This document shows positions 18,306-26,704 of a stretch of DNA of 64,000 bases, one piece after another (within the stretch, counting starts at the first letter, position 1; each line of letters begins with the position of its first letter). The notes under the pieces are model-generated. The model did not search any database, was not told where the DNA came from, and saw only the letters and a program-made list of their open reading frames with translations. This DNA comes from Desmonostoc muscorum LEGE 12446 (GTDB lineage Bacteria; Cyanobacteriota; Cyanobacteriia; Cyanobacteriales; Nostocaceae): assembly GCF_015207005.2 (NCBI RefSeq), contig NZ_JADEXS020000001.1:62001-126000 (forward strand), given 5' to 3'. The position numbers were made by a program, and so were the translations under genes.

Positions 18306-18977
18306 ATGTTGGCTACAACTTTTATCAAACAAAGAATTCACAAAGCTATAGTCTTGAGCTTGTTCAGCTTGAGCGGTTTCACCATTGTCTCCCCCTCTTT
18401 TGCTGCCAGCCTGGATTTGAGCAGTTGGGACAAATCAGGTGATGTTTTTGCAGTTCCAAGCCAAGCGACCCTAACAAATGCCTTCTCAGATGGCACTGAT
18501 GATACTTCTAACTACAATGTCTCCAGCAATGACCCAACTGATATTAACTCCCTAGAAACTTTTTTAAGTCTCAACTCAGGAGACCTTGGTCTTGATGCTA
18601 CCGAAGGTTCTGGTATCAAACAAGCTTTAAATGTTCTGGCTGGGGATGTTATCAGTTTTGATTATTCCTTTTTAACCTACGATACTTTATTCAGCGATCG
18701 CGCCTTTGTAACCATTAGCAACTCAGTTATCCCCCTAACCGGAAGTTCTCCTTTTAGCTACACATTCGCAACATCTGGCATCTACAACGTTGGCATTGGT
18801 ATTATCGATGTAGATGATACTTCTGGTTCATCGGTATTGTCATTAACAAATGCTTCTCTGACAAATGCTAATTCTCAACCAGTCCCCGAACCTTTAACTG
18901 CCCTTGGTTCTATTTTGGCTGGGGGGTTTGGAGCTATGTCAAAAAGAAAATATCTCAAAAAAGTTCAGTCAAATTAG
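18306..18977 (+). CDS. PEP-CTERM sorted surface protein
   Basis: Exported protein of 223 aa. The N-terminus has a signal peptide (basic start, then VLSLFSLSGFTIVSPSFAAS with cleavage after AFAA-like residues near 34). The C-terminus has a PEP-CTERM signal: VPEPLTALGSILAGGFGAM followed by basic residues. Such signals are cut by an exosortase and are typical of proteins handled with exopolysaccharide. No exosortase gene is in the window. The middle is a Ser/Thr/Asp-rich beta domain without cysteines. TAGGAG at 18294-18299 precedes ATG 18306 and supports the start. The neighbouring glycan block fits the polysaccharide association. Confidence 0.85.
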   Translation: MLATTFIKQRIHKAIVLSLFSLSGFTIVSPSFAASLDLSSWDKSGDVFAVPSQATLTNAFSDGTDDTSNYNVSSNDPTDINSLETFLSLNSGDLGLDATEGSGIKQALNVLAGDVISFDYSFLTYDTLFSDRAFVTISNSVIPLTGSSPFSYTFATSGIYNVGIGIIDVDDTSGSSVLSLTNASLTNANSQPVPEPLTALGSILAGGFGAMSKRKYLKKVQSN

Positions 18978-19051
18978 CAAATAAAAGATACTTTTCGCTA
19001 AATTATAGCGATCGCTCTCTTTGAGCCATTGTCGCGCAAAAGTGTCAAAAA

Positions 19052-19091
19052 CGCTTGTGATCAGCCATCTACAGTTCTGAGATCACAAGCG
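19052..19091. terminator. Hairpin between PEP-CTERM and PPC genes
   Basis: CGCTTGTGATC (19052-19062) pairs perfectly with GATCACAAGCG (19081-19091) across an 18-nt loop. The two flanking genes converge, so it could end either transcript. The rest of the gap to 19207 holds a GCGCAGCCTCTC dispersed-repeat remnant (about 19125-19175). Confidence 0.5.
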
Positions 19092-19207
19092 CTTCTTAAT
19101 TTCAGCACTCAGCAGTGGCTCAACGCCCCGTAAAGCCTGCGGCATAGCTACGCTTAGGGCGCAGCCTCTCATAGACAAGAGAGCTAACAGCACTCCCAAT
19201 GCCCTAT

Positions 19208-20428
19208 TTAGAAAATAGTCAATCTATATTTACCGCGTTCCTGTGGATTCTTGGAAGTCACAACAATATAGTAAGTATCATCCTCAGGTAACCTAGCTCG
19301 GTCTATTAAAGCAGTATACACGCCGCCTTTGTCCTTGTTTTGATCTATGGCGATCGCCTGCCCTTTAGAATTGAGCAAAGTTACGTAAGGAGAAAACTCT
19401 TCATCAACACTATCTACACGAATACTTATCAGCTGATTTTTTCTACCTTGAAAATTAGAAACATTGTAAGCTCCTCCATTTTGTTTCAAGGTTGAACTAT
19501 TAGCACTGAGCTGACCTGATTCATCTAAAGTATAGCTAGCTCTATCATTCCTCAGAGCCAAACTATAGCGCCCTACCTCTCCGGGATCTTGGCTAGTAAC
19601 TGCAATCTTGTAAGTGCCATTCACAGGCAATCGTGCAAAAATGAATGCATCATCGCCACTACTGCTTTTGTCTAAAGTACCTTTTTTGACGATAATATTA
19701 TCATCAGGATCGTGCAAAAACAATAACGGTTTTAAACTCAAGTTATTCGTTCTGCGTGTATCATTGCTGCCAACAAGTCTAATTTGGACTAATTGATTTT
19801 CTCTACCTTCAAACTCATAGAAATGGAAATATCTACCTTGAGATTGAAAGTCATTTCTATCCAGAATACCCAATGCGACATCTACAAAGTTAATCTCTTT
19901 GTAAGTAGGTGTCCCTGAATTCTGAAGATTTTGGTTGTTTGCAGCTACATTAGAACTTGGCTTGCGAACTCTTCCTGAGCCAGCATTAGCACGATTCGCA
20001 TTTGAATTAGCAACTCTACGTGCAGACGATCTAGAACCAGAGCTATTACTGGCACGACTCGCGTTTGAATTAGCAGCTCTACGTGCAGACGATCTAGAAC
20101 CAGAGCTATTATTTGCAGCACTAGAGGAACGCCGAGAATTTTCTGTGTTAGAGGATATACGGCGAGTCTGCCGTATTGGTGACTCAATAGACTGCCTCCG
20201 TCTTGGAGATGCTGACGCACTAGAAACAGGAATTTGCTCGATTCCTTTTTTTACTGCTTCTGGTTGTCTCTCATCTGGAGATTTGGCAATTAAAAAGCCT
20301 TGAGAATTTTGAGGTTTTCCTAAAGCACTGATAGGCAGCACATTACTCCCTATCAACAAACTACTACTCAAGCAACAAATTAAAATGTGATTTAATTTGC
20401 GACGATAGTTTTTGTTTTCTATTAGCAT
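19208..20428 (-). CDS. Secreted protein with two PPC (pre-peptidase C-terminal) domains
   Basis: Exported protein of 406 aa. The signal sequence has a basic start and a hydrophobic core ILICCLSSSLLIGSNVLPIS. Residues about 75-165 are low-complexity Ser/Arg/Asn/Ala with a duplicated unit around NSSGSRSSARR, likely a flexible linker. Two beta-sandwich PPC domains follow, near 180-295 and 300-405; each ends in a GTYKIAVTSQDPGEVGRYSL-like strand (second copy TYYIVVTSKNPQERGKYRL). PPC domains usually accompany secreted peptidases, but no protease domain is present. AGGAG about 8 nt upstream of the ATG (complement of 20426-20428) supports the start. Function unknown. Confidence 0.82.
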   Translation of the reverse strand: MLIENKNYRRKLNHILICCLSSSLLIGSNVLPISALGKPQNSQGFLIAKSPDERQPEAVKKGIEQIPVSSASASPRRRQSIESPIRQTRRISSNTENSRRSSSAANNSSGSRSSARRAANSNASRASNSSGSRSSARRVANSNANRANAGSGRVRKPSSNVAANNQNLQNSGTPTYKEINFVDVALGILDRNDFQSQGRYFHFYEFEGRENQLVQIRLVGSNDTRRTNNLSLKPLLFLHDPDDNIIVKKGTLDKSSSGDDAFIFARLPVNGTYKIAVTSQDPGEVGRYSLALRNDRASYTLDESGQLSANSSTLKQNGGAYNVSNFQGRKNQLISIRVDSVDEEFSPYVTLLNSKGQAIAIDQNKDKGGVYTALIDRARLPEDDTYYIVVTSKNPQERGKYRLTIF

Positions 20429-20979
20429 GATTTTGCTCCTAATTTTGCTAACATTTTTATATTTAGGGAATAAATTTAATGTTTCCTATTTTTACCCCAA
20501 TCAAATCAATGTGACATTTTATGTAGACTCAATTAAAATTTAGCATCTTGATTCTTTAACTATTCTGAATTCTGACTCCTGTTAGCGCAGCGGGGCGCAG
20601 CCCATTCTGAATTCTGAATTCTTACCTCAATTTAGACTACTAGAGTAAATCTCAAGTTGCTAAGTATATACTGAGCTACAAACTGAAATTACTGTTTTTC
20701 GGATTTTTTTCGAGATATTTTTGCCAAACTGAGCCAAATGCTGCCGGACTCCTAAATCGAGAATGCATACATAATGGATATATAGAGCTGGCGCCAATTA
20801 ATTGCTCAAAAGGCATTGTTCAACCACAACTTTTTTCAAGTCATCTAAATTGTTGAATACCTGATGAGGTAAGGAAATTGGCCATTTGTATGGGATCTCA
20901 GTGAGATTAACTAACAAGAGAGATTATACTGCATGACTTAAGATGAATATATACCCCAATATGGAAATGGATTCCCAGT
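20429..20979. other. 551-bp divergent gap with AATTCTGA repeats
   Basis: Divergent promoters for the PPC protein and the kinase-WD40 gene must lie here, but no -10/-35 pair is convincing. The gap contains TTCTGAATTCTGACTCCTG repeats at about 20563-20620, interrupted by a GCGCAGCGGGGCGCAGCC element. Nothing else was recognised. Confidence 0.5.
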
Positions 20980-23046
20980 ATGCTCTGTTGTGTGAATCCC
21001 GACTGCCAAAAACCCCTAAATCCTGAGAAAAACAAGTATTGCCACAATTGTCGAGCGGAATTGATATCCCTACTGGGAGGTCGCTATCGTCCCACTCAGG
21101 TATTATCAGATGAGGGCGGATTTGGCAGAACCTATCTAGCGGAAGATGTACACAAACTAAATGAATGCTGTGTTGTCAAACAATTTGCACCAAAACTTCA
21201 GGGAACCGGGCCACTAACAAAGGCTGTTGAACTATTTAAACAAGAAGCCAGCCGACTTCAAGAATTAGCAGAACATCCGCAAATTCCAACTTTATTGGCT
21301 TATTTTGAGCAAAATGGCTATTTATTTTTAGTGCAGCAATTTATTGATGGACAAAACTTGCTCAAGGAATGGGAGACGCGGGGAAACTACAACGAAATAG
21401 AGATTCGGGAACTTTTGCTAGATTTACTGCCGGTGCTAAAGTTTATTCATGTACTGGGAGTGATTCACCGGGATATCAAGCCACAAAATATTATTCGCCG
21501 TCAACATGACGGGCGATTAGTGTTAATCGATTTTGGAGCCTCCAAGCAGCTAACAGCAACAGTGCAGACTAAACTTGGCACTGTCATTGGCTCACACGGA
21601 TACACAGCACTGGAACAAATGCAAGATGGCAAAGCTTACCCAGCCAGTGATTTATTCAGTTTGGGAGCAACTTGTTTTCATCTACTGACTGGGGTTCGCC
21701 CATCTCAACTGTGGATGCAGCAGGGTTATAGTTGGGTTGCATCGTGGCGACAATATTTGAACACTCCAGGTAGAGACGGGATTTCTCTGTCTCTAGAGTT
21801 GGCTGAAGTTTTGGATAAGTTGTTGCAACTGGACATCCAAAAGCGTTACCAATCAGCTGATGAAGTCATCACTGATTTAACACCCAGGCTACCACCAGCA
21901 TTGTCATCAGTTCCGCCAACTATACTTACACCAACATTCACAACTACTTCAGCAAACACGGCACCAGTTTCACCAAAACCAAATAACAATCTCAAAAGTC
22001 AACTGCTGTTAGCTAGTAGTGTTTTGGTGTTGGGATTAGGGGGAGTTTGGTATTTCCAAACTCGTCCCGATGAAGTCAGGCAGCTTCCTGAACAGATTTC
22101 TCTGCCTGTCAATTCCCCACCAAAAAACATGTTGGAAGTCCCTTACCTAGCCAAATCTCTCAAAGGCCATTCCAGCGATGTGAATTCCGTAGCCTTCAGT
22201 CCTGATGGTACAACCCTTGGTAGTGCTAGTGACGACAAGACAATCAAGCTATGGAATCTGGCAACTAAAGAAGAAATCCGCACCCTCGAAGGACATTCCA
22301 ATTGGATTTGGACTATAGCCTTTAGTCCTGATAGCAAAACCCTCGCCAGTGGAAGTGCGGACACGAAAATCAAACTCTGGAATTTGGAAACAGGAAAGTT
22401 AATCCGCACTCTTGAAGGACATACCGACGGAGTTACCTCGGTGAGTTTCAGTCCTAATGGCAAAACCCTCGCCAGTGGTAGTGCTAGTAAGGATACGAAA
22501 ATCAAACTCTGGAATTTGGAGACAGGAGAGTTAATCCGCACTCTCGAAGGACATACCAATGGTGTTCAATCTGTAGTCTTCAGTCCTGATGGCAAAACCC
22601 TCGCCAGTGGTAGTTGGGATAAAACAATTAAACTGTGGAATCTGGAGACAGGAAAGTTAATCCGCACCTTAGAGGGAAATGGAGGGTCGATTCTTTCAGT
22701 TGCTTTTACTCCCGATGGCAAAACCCTTGCCAGTGGCAGTAATGACAAAACAATTAAATTATGGAATCTAGAGACAGGAAAGTTAATGCACACCTTAAAA
22801 GGACATAATGATAAGATTAATTCCCTCGCCTTTTTGTCAAGCCCACCTTTAAATAATATCACCCTAGTTAGTGGCAGCAGCGACAAAACTATCAAACTAT
22901 GGAATCCGGTAACAGGAGAAAAAATCCGCACCTTAGAAACGGGTTCTGGATATATTTATGCCGTTGCTATCAGCCCAGATGGACAGACTATTGCCGGCGG
23001 TGGAAGTGGTGAAAATATTTTGAAAATTTGGCAAACAATTCACTAA
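20980..23046 (+). CDS. Ser/Thr protein kinase with C-terminal WD40 propeller
   Basis: Eukaryotic-type kinase of 688 aa. An N-terminal zinc-ribbon-like segment has Cys residues at 4, 9, 21 and 24. The kinase domain (about 31-300) has the glycine loop EGGFGRTYLAED, ATP-binding Lys in CVVKQFAPKL, catalytic loop VIHRDIKPQN near 160 and metal loop LIDFGASKQ near 184, so it should be active. A single membrane segment lies near 343-362 (LLLASSVLVLGLGGVWYF). Seven WD40 repeats follow (about 385-688; GHTDGVTSVSFSPNGKTLAS, KIKLWNLETG), enough for one propeller on the other side of the membrane from the kinase. Several blades are nearly identical in DNA, implying recent internal duplication or conversion. 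Confidence 0.93.
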   Translation: MLCCVNPDCQKPLNPEKNKYCHNCRAELISLLGGRYRPTQVLSDEGGFGRTYLAEDVHKLNECCVVKQFAPKLQGTGPLTKAVELFKQEASRLQELAEHPQIPTLLAYFEQNGYLFLVQQFIDGQNLLKEWETRGNYNEIEIRELLLDLLPVLKFIHVLGVIHRDIKPQNIIRRQHDGRLVLIDFGASKQLTATVQTKLGTVIGSHGYTALEQMQDGKAYPASDLFSLGATCFHLLTGVRPSQLWMQQGYSWVASWRQYLNTPGRDGISLSLELAEVLDKLLQLDIQKRYQSADEVITDLTPRLPPALSSVPPTILTPTFTTTSANTAPVSPKPNNNLKSQLLLASSVLVLGLGGVWYFQTRPDEVRQLPEQISLPVNSPPKNMLEVPYLAKSLKGHSSDVNSVAFSPDGTTLGSASDDKTIKLWNLATKEEIRTLEGHSNWIWTIAFSPDSKTLASGSADTKIKLWNLETGKLIRTLEGHTDGVTSVSFSPNGKTLASGSASKDTKIKLWNLETGELIRTLEGHTNGVQSVVFSPDGKTLASGSWDKTIKLWNLETGKLIRTLEGNGGSILSVAFTPDGKTLASGSNDKTIKLWNLETGKLMHTLKGHNDKINSLAFLSSPPLNNITLVSGSSDKTIKLWNPVTGEKIRTLETGSGYIYAVAISPDGQTIAGGGSGENILKIWQTIH

Positions 23047-23227
23047 AAATTGCTGAGAACAAATGAATTGCAAACTTGAGATCCGTGGGGTGCTGTATTG
23101 TGATAATATCCTCCAGAGGATTGAAATTTTTAACTTGGAAAAATATCAAAGTCTCTGCTTCAACCTATGAATCTGGATTTTAATCTATGATTTATGGGAT
23201 CAAAAAATTATGTGTAACTAAAAAATT

Positions 23228-24481
23228 ATGACTAATATATTTTTCCTGCTCATACTATTTTCTTCGCTTTTAGGGCGACTTAAATTTCCTGGACTCAATA
23301 TTGGTATTCATTATTTATTACTTCCTGCCTTGAGCTTTGGTATAATTAGTTTGTCTTTAAAAGACACAAGAGAAACTATTAAAAAAAATAAAATTATTTT
23401 GATGTCCTTGGGTCTATTATATTTATGGATGTGGGTGTCTTCATTATTTAGTCAATTTCCCACTACAGCTATTACTTATAGTCTTAAATATTCTAGTTAT
23501 TTTATATTATTTTTTGCTTTTCTAGTCTTAACTTTTAAAAGGCTCAAAACATCATCTTTAACATTTTACTATCGTTGTATATTGTACTTACTACAAATAA
23601 TTGCAATTTTTGGTTTTTTAGAAGCTTTAGTTCCCAATCACTGGATTTTTGAATTATTAAAATTTCCCAGCTTTTATCCCCAGATTGGTTCAATAATGCA
23701 AAATCCTAATCAGTTTGGAGTAATAATGGGTATTGGTTTATGTTTAAGTCTGATTCTAGAAAAACAAAACAAGATTTCTCAAATTGAATTATATATAAGT
23801 GAATTTCTTTTTTTAATTTGCCTAGCGTTTTCTGCAAGCAGAAATGCTTGGATAATTTTTATTTTTGGAATAATTATTTTATTGATATGTAAAATTATTA
23901 ATTTAAAAAAAATGATTTTTATTATGAGCCTCTGGTTATTTTGTATTTTATCTATACCAGTATCTACATATAGAATCGGTTTGGGAGATAGTAAAATATT
24001 TCCATTAATTAATTTATTTTTCGCAAATCCGATTGAAATAGCACTTCCTAGTCCTGTAGGAACAGCGTTGTCAAGGTTTGCTCTTTGGCAAGCAGCCCTT
24101 AGTGAAACCATTAAAAGACCAGTCACTGGTATAGGTATAGGAGTTTTTGCAGAATATATCGGAGTGAAAGTTTTTGGAGCTAAAGGTTTTCACGCACATA
24201 ATATATTTTTAAATGTCTTAGTAGAACAAGGAGTTCCTGGATTATTGATTTTTAGTAACTTTTTAGTAAAAATAGCATCGAAAGTTAAATATGCTAACCC
24301 TGTGGCGATCGTTCCGATTATGATGTTTTTAGCATCTCAAATACCCGATTTTTTTGCTGAAGATTATACCTTTACAACTATTGAATTTTATTTTATCGCA
24401 GCAGCTATCAATTCTAGGAAAGTTGTGTCTGAAAATTCAGGAGTGCAATCTCTGACTCCGCTGCTAGGAACTGAAATCTAA
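23228..24481 (+). CDS. O-antigen ligase/polymerase-family membrane protein
   Basis: Polytopic membrane protein of 417 aa with about ten hydrophobic segments, a periplasmic stretch (about 255-300) and the family-like C-terminal motif FHAHNIFLNVLVEQGVPGLL (residues about 319-338), which resembles the conserved H-x-N-x-[FY] region of O-antigen ligases and polymerases. It probably polymerises or transfers a lipid-linked glycan in the inner membrane. It is markedly more AT-rich than its neighbours (runs such as TTTTTAATTTG and AAATTATTAATTT throughout), which suggests foreign origin. A GT4 gene follows 38 bp downstream on the same strand, probably in one transcript. Confidence 0.85.
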   Translation: MTNIFFLLILFSSLLGRLKFPGLNIGIHYLLLPALSFGIISLSLKDTRETIKKNKIILMSLGLLYLWMWVSSLFSQFPTTAITYSLKYSSYFILFFAFLVLTFKRLKTSSLTFYYRCILYLLQIIAIFGFLEALVPNHWIFELLKFPSFYPQIGSIMQNPNQFGVIMGIGLCLSLILEKQNKISQIELYISEFLFLICLAFSASRNAWIIFIFGIIILLICKIINLKKMIFIMSLWLFCILSIPVSTYRIGLGDSKIFPLINLFFANPIEIALPSPVGTALSRFALWQAALSETIKRPVTGIGIGVFAEYIGVKVFGAKGFHAHNIFLNVLVEQGVPGLLIFSNFLVKIASKVKYANPVAIVPIMMFLASQIPDFFAEDYTFTTIEFYFIAAAINSRKVVSENSGVQSLTPLLGTEI

Positions 24482-24519
24482 TCATTTTGTCACGTAGTGA
24501 ATAAATTAAATTAATTACA

Positions 24520-25713
24520 ATGCTTAAAACACATACCATAAATCGCTGCCATTTTAACTTAATATTTCCCAATATCTTTGGTTTTAAGGGAGGTATTCAA
24601 GTTTATTCAATATTTTTGCTGAAAGCATTACAAGATTTATATCCTGAAGCTAATTATGATGTATTTCTCAAGTATGACAAACAAAATTTAAAACAACAGC
24701 CAAACTTGCAATTTCTAACTTCAACAAGATTTCATTATTTTGGACATTTGCCAAGATTATTGCAAACTCTTTTATTTGCTATCAAAATAATTATTTTTGC
24801 TATTTTTCAACGTCCTACTATAGTCATATCAACCCATGTTAACTATGCCGTTGCTTGTTATGTTCTCAAACTGATAACCGGGATTCCCTACTGGGTAGTT
24901 GCTCATGGTTTAGAAGTTTGGGATATTGATAGCAATCTGACAAAATTAGCACTACAAAAAGCAGATAAAATTATTAGCGTTAGTAATTATACTCGCCAGC
25001 GCTTGCTTGCGGAAACAAATATTGATGCCAAGAAAATTGTGGTTTTGCCTAATACGTTTGATGCTAAACAATTTCAAATCAAGCCTAAACCCAGCTACTT
25101 ACTCAAACGATATAATTTAAGAGATGAACAGCCTGTAATTCTGACAGTAACCCGCCTGGGACGTATGGCAAAATATAAGGGGTATGACCAAATTATTCAT
25201 GGTTTAGTTAAAGTGCGATCGCACATACCTAATGTTCACTTTATTCTTGCAGGCAAAGGTGATGATTTACCTCGAATTAAAACTCTAGTTAATAGCTTAA
25301 ATCTCCAAGATTGTATTACCATTGCAGGATTTGTACCAGATGAAGAGTTGTGCGATCATTACAATCTCTGCGACGTTTTTGCGATGCCTAGTAAAGGAGA
25401 AGGATTTGGTATTGTTTATCTAGAAGCTTTAGCTTGTGGTAAAGCCGTTTTGGCGGGTAATCAAGATGGTTCTATAGACCCATTAGCTGAGGGAAAATTG
25501 GGGTGTTTAGTTGACCCTGATAATGTCGAAGAAATTGCCGATAACCTAATTCAAATTCTGCAAGGTGATTTCTCTAATCCATTGATTTATCAACCAGAAT
25601 ACTTGCAACGAAAAACTATCGAAGCTTATGAATTTAGACAGTTTCGGGCAAGTTTAGCAAAGTTATTTGGCTTCGTAGGTAATAGGGAACAGCCAATAGG
25701 CAACAGGCATTGA
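24520..25713 (+). CDS. GT4-family glycosyltransferase downstream of the ligase-like gene
   Basis: Retaining GT-B glycosyltransferase, 397 aa. The N-terminal domain has the glycine loop IFGFKGGIQVYSIFLL and VVAHGLEVWDI. The C-terminal domain has VTRLGRMAKYKGYDQIIHGL and the donor-site E-x7-E motif PSKGEGFGIVYLEALACGKA, all as in family 4. It may add a sugar to the unit handled by the ligase-like protein. The last residues (GNREQPIGNRH) are encoded by an intergenic repeat, and the TGA stop lies within the left arm of a 16-bp hairpin. Sugar specificity is unknown. Confidence 0.9.
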   Translation: MLKTHTINRCHFNLIFPNIFGFKGGIQVYSIFLLKALQDLYPEANYDVFLKYDKQNLKQQPNLQFLTSTRFHYFGHLPRLLQTLLFAIKIIIFAIFQRPTIVISTHVNYAVACYVLKLITGIPYWVVAHGLEVWDIDSNLTKLALQKADKIISVSNYTRQRLLAETNIDAKKIVVLPNTFDAKQFQIKPKPSYLLKRYNLRDEQPVILTVTRLGRMAKYKGYDQIIHGLVKVRSHIPNVHFILAGKGDDLPRIKTLVNSLNLQDCITIAGFVPDEELCDHYNLCDVFAMPSKGEGFGIVYLEALACGKAVLAGNQDGSIDPLAEGKLGCLVDPDNVEEIADNLIQILQGDFSNPLIYQPEYLQRKTIEAYEFRQFRASLAKLFGFVGNREQPIGNRH

Positions 25714-25746
25714 AGAAGAATTCAGAATAGCTGAATTCTTCTTCAA
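25710..25746. terminator. Bidirectional hairpin terminator, 16-bp perfect stem
   Basis: TTGAAGAAGAATTCAG (25710-25725) and CTGAATTCTTCTTCAA (25731-25746) are perfect complements around a 5-nt loop AATAG. It sits between the convergent GT4 and arsI genes and contains the GAATTCAG word of the dispersed repeats, which suggests the stem arose from two inverted repeat copies. Confidence 0.8.
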
Positions 25747-25759
25747 AGTTGCTTTTCTT

Positions 25760-26215
25760 CTAAGCGCAACATGGCTTATTAACAACCTTGGCTACCCCAG
25801 TCGAATTAACTGTAGTCACCAAATTCTTTTCTGGTGCCGTATCTCCCACCTTCACCACAAACACTTCCCAGCGGTTTCCATCTGGATCTGTTACCCAAAC
25901 TTTATCTTGTAAAGCGTAGCAACAATCAGTGTTGTCTTCGGTAAACAATGCTAGTCCTGCATCAGTAAACCTTTGTATCGCCGATCGCACTTCTTCTGTA
26001 CTTTCAACTTGTACACCCAAATGAGACAATGCACCACCAGTCTGGATGCTAGCAGCTAGATTCAATGTCAAATTTAAAGCTGGACTGGAAATATCAAACT
26101 TCGCGTAGTCATCCTTATATTTCAATGGTTCCACGCCAAACATTGCCCGATAAAATGCCACAGACTTTTCAATGTCAGTAACATTCAAAGCTATATGAGT
26201 TTTCAGCAATGCCAT
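25760..26215 (-). CDS. arsI: ArsI-type C-As lyase / heavy-metal resistance VOC-fold enzyme
   Basis: Glyoxalase-superfamily (vicinal oxygen chelate) protein of 151 aa. ArsI enzymes use Fe(II) and oxygen to split the carbon-arsenic bond of trivalent organoarsenicals. Likely metal ligands are His7, His65 and Glu117, and the vicinal pair Cys98-Cys99 (NTDCCYAL) matches the substrate-binding cysteines of ArsI. The C-terminus ends KPCCA, another cysteine pair. AAGGAGC lies about 7 nt before the ATG (complement of 26213-26215). It is divergent from an arsR gene across three symmetric operator-like sites, so arsenic-dependent control is expected. CadI-type cadmium proteins share this fold, but the arsenic context favours ArsI. 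Confidence 0.88.
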   Translation of the reverse strand: MALLKTHIALNVTDIEKSVAFYRAMFGVEPLKYKDDYAKFDISSPALNLTLNLAASIQTGGALSHLGVQVESTEEVRSAIQRFTDAGLALFTEDNTDCCYALQDKVWVTDPDGNRWEVFVVKVGDTAPEKNLVTTVNSTGVAKVVNKPCCA

Positions 26216-26239
26216 AATTTTGCTCCTTGTAATCTTTAA

Positions 26240-26306
26240 ATATTGATAACTATCAATATTGACTTATATCAATATCTTGCCAGAATATATTGATGAATGT
26301 CAATAT
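26240..26306. promoter_or_regulatory. Three ArsR-type operator sites, ATATTGA-N6-TCAATAT
   Basis: The perfect inverted repeat ATATTGA-N6-TCAATAT occurs three times in the arsI/arsR divergent region: 26240-26259, 26256-26275 (sharing 4 bp with the first) and 26287-26306, the last ending 6 nt before the arsR ATG. Identical half-sites with constant 6-bp spacing are what a dimeric ArsR/SmtB-type repressor would bind. Confidence 0.8.
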
Positions 26307-26312
26307 AACAAT

Positions 26313-26660
26313 ATGAACTTTCCTAAACAAATTTCCACTTGTTGTACACCACTGTTGTCATGCTGCATCAAGCCTGAGGAAGCAGCCCAAACAGCAGCGA
26401 TTTTTCGAGCCTTAGGAGAACCAGCACGGTTGCAATTGCTGAGTCTGATTGCCAATCAACCAGCGGGTGAAGCCTGTGTTTGTGAGTTAACAGAACCTTT
26501 GGGATTATCCCAACCCACTGTCAGCCATCATCTGAAGGTGCTGTACGAAGCAGGTTTGTTAGAAAAAGAACGACGCGGCACATGGATTTACTATCGGGTG
26601 GTTGCTGAACGGATTGAAGCTTTGCGAAACGCTTTAGCGCTACCTCAAAAAACCCAATAA
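26313..26660 (+). CDS. arsR: ArsR-family arsenite-responsive repressor (first copy)
   Basis: Winged-helix repressor of 115 aa from ATG 26313; a longer frame from TTG 26259 would run through the operators and is rejected. The DNA-binding helix is LGLSQPTVSHHLKVLYEAG. The metal-binding motif EACVCELTE (Cys55, Cys57) is that of ArsR, and extra cysteine pairs lie near the N-terminus (STCCTP at 10-11, SCC at 17-18), giving further possible As(III) ligands. Arsenite binding should release DNA. It is divergent from arsI and convergent with acr3, and likely represses itself and arsI through the three sites at 26240-26306. Confidence 0.92.
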   Translation: MNFPKQISTCCTPLLSCCIKPEEAAQTAAIFRALGEPARLQLLSLIANQPAGEACVCELTEPLGLSQPTVSHHLKVLYEAGLLEKERRGTWIYYRVVAERIEALRNALALPQKTQ

Positions 26661-26704
26661 ACATATTTCTGAAAGATTCCTAATTACGAATTACGAATTA
26701 CGAA

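Noticed and set aside
19935..20303. 122-codon ORF opposite the PPC-domain gene
   Set aside because: Antisense shadow of the Ser/Arg-rich repeat region of that gene.
26259..26312. TTG start extending the first ArsR
   Set aside because: The extension would be encoded by the operator palindromes; ATG 26313 gives a standard ArsR.
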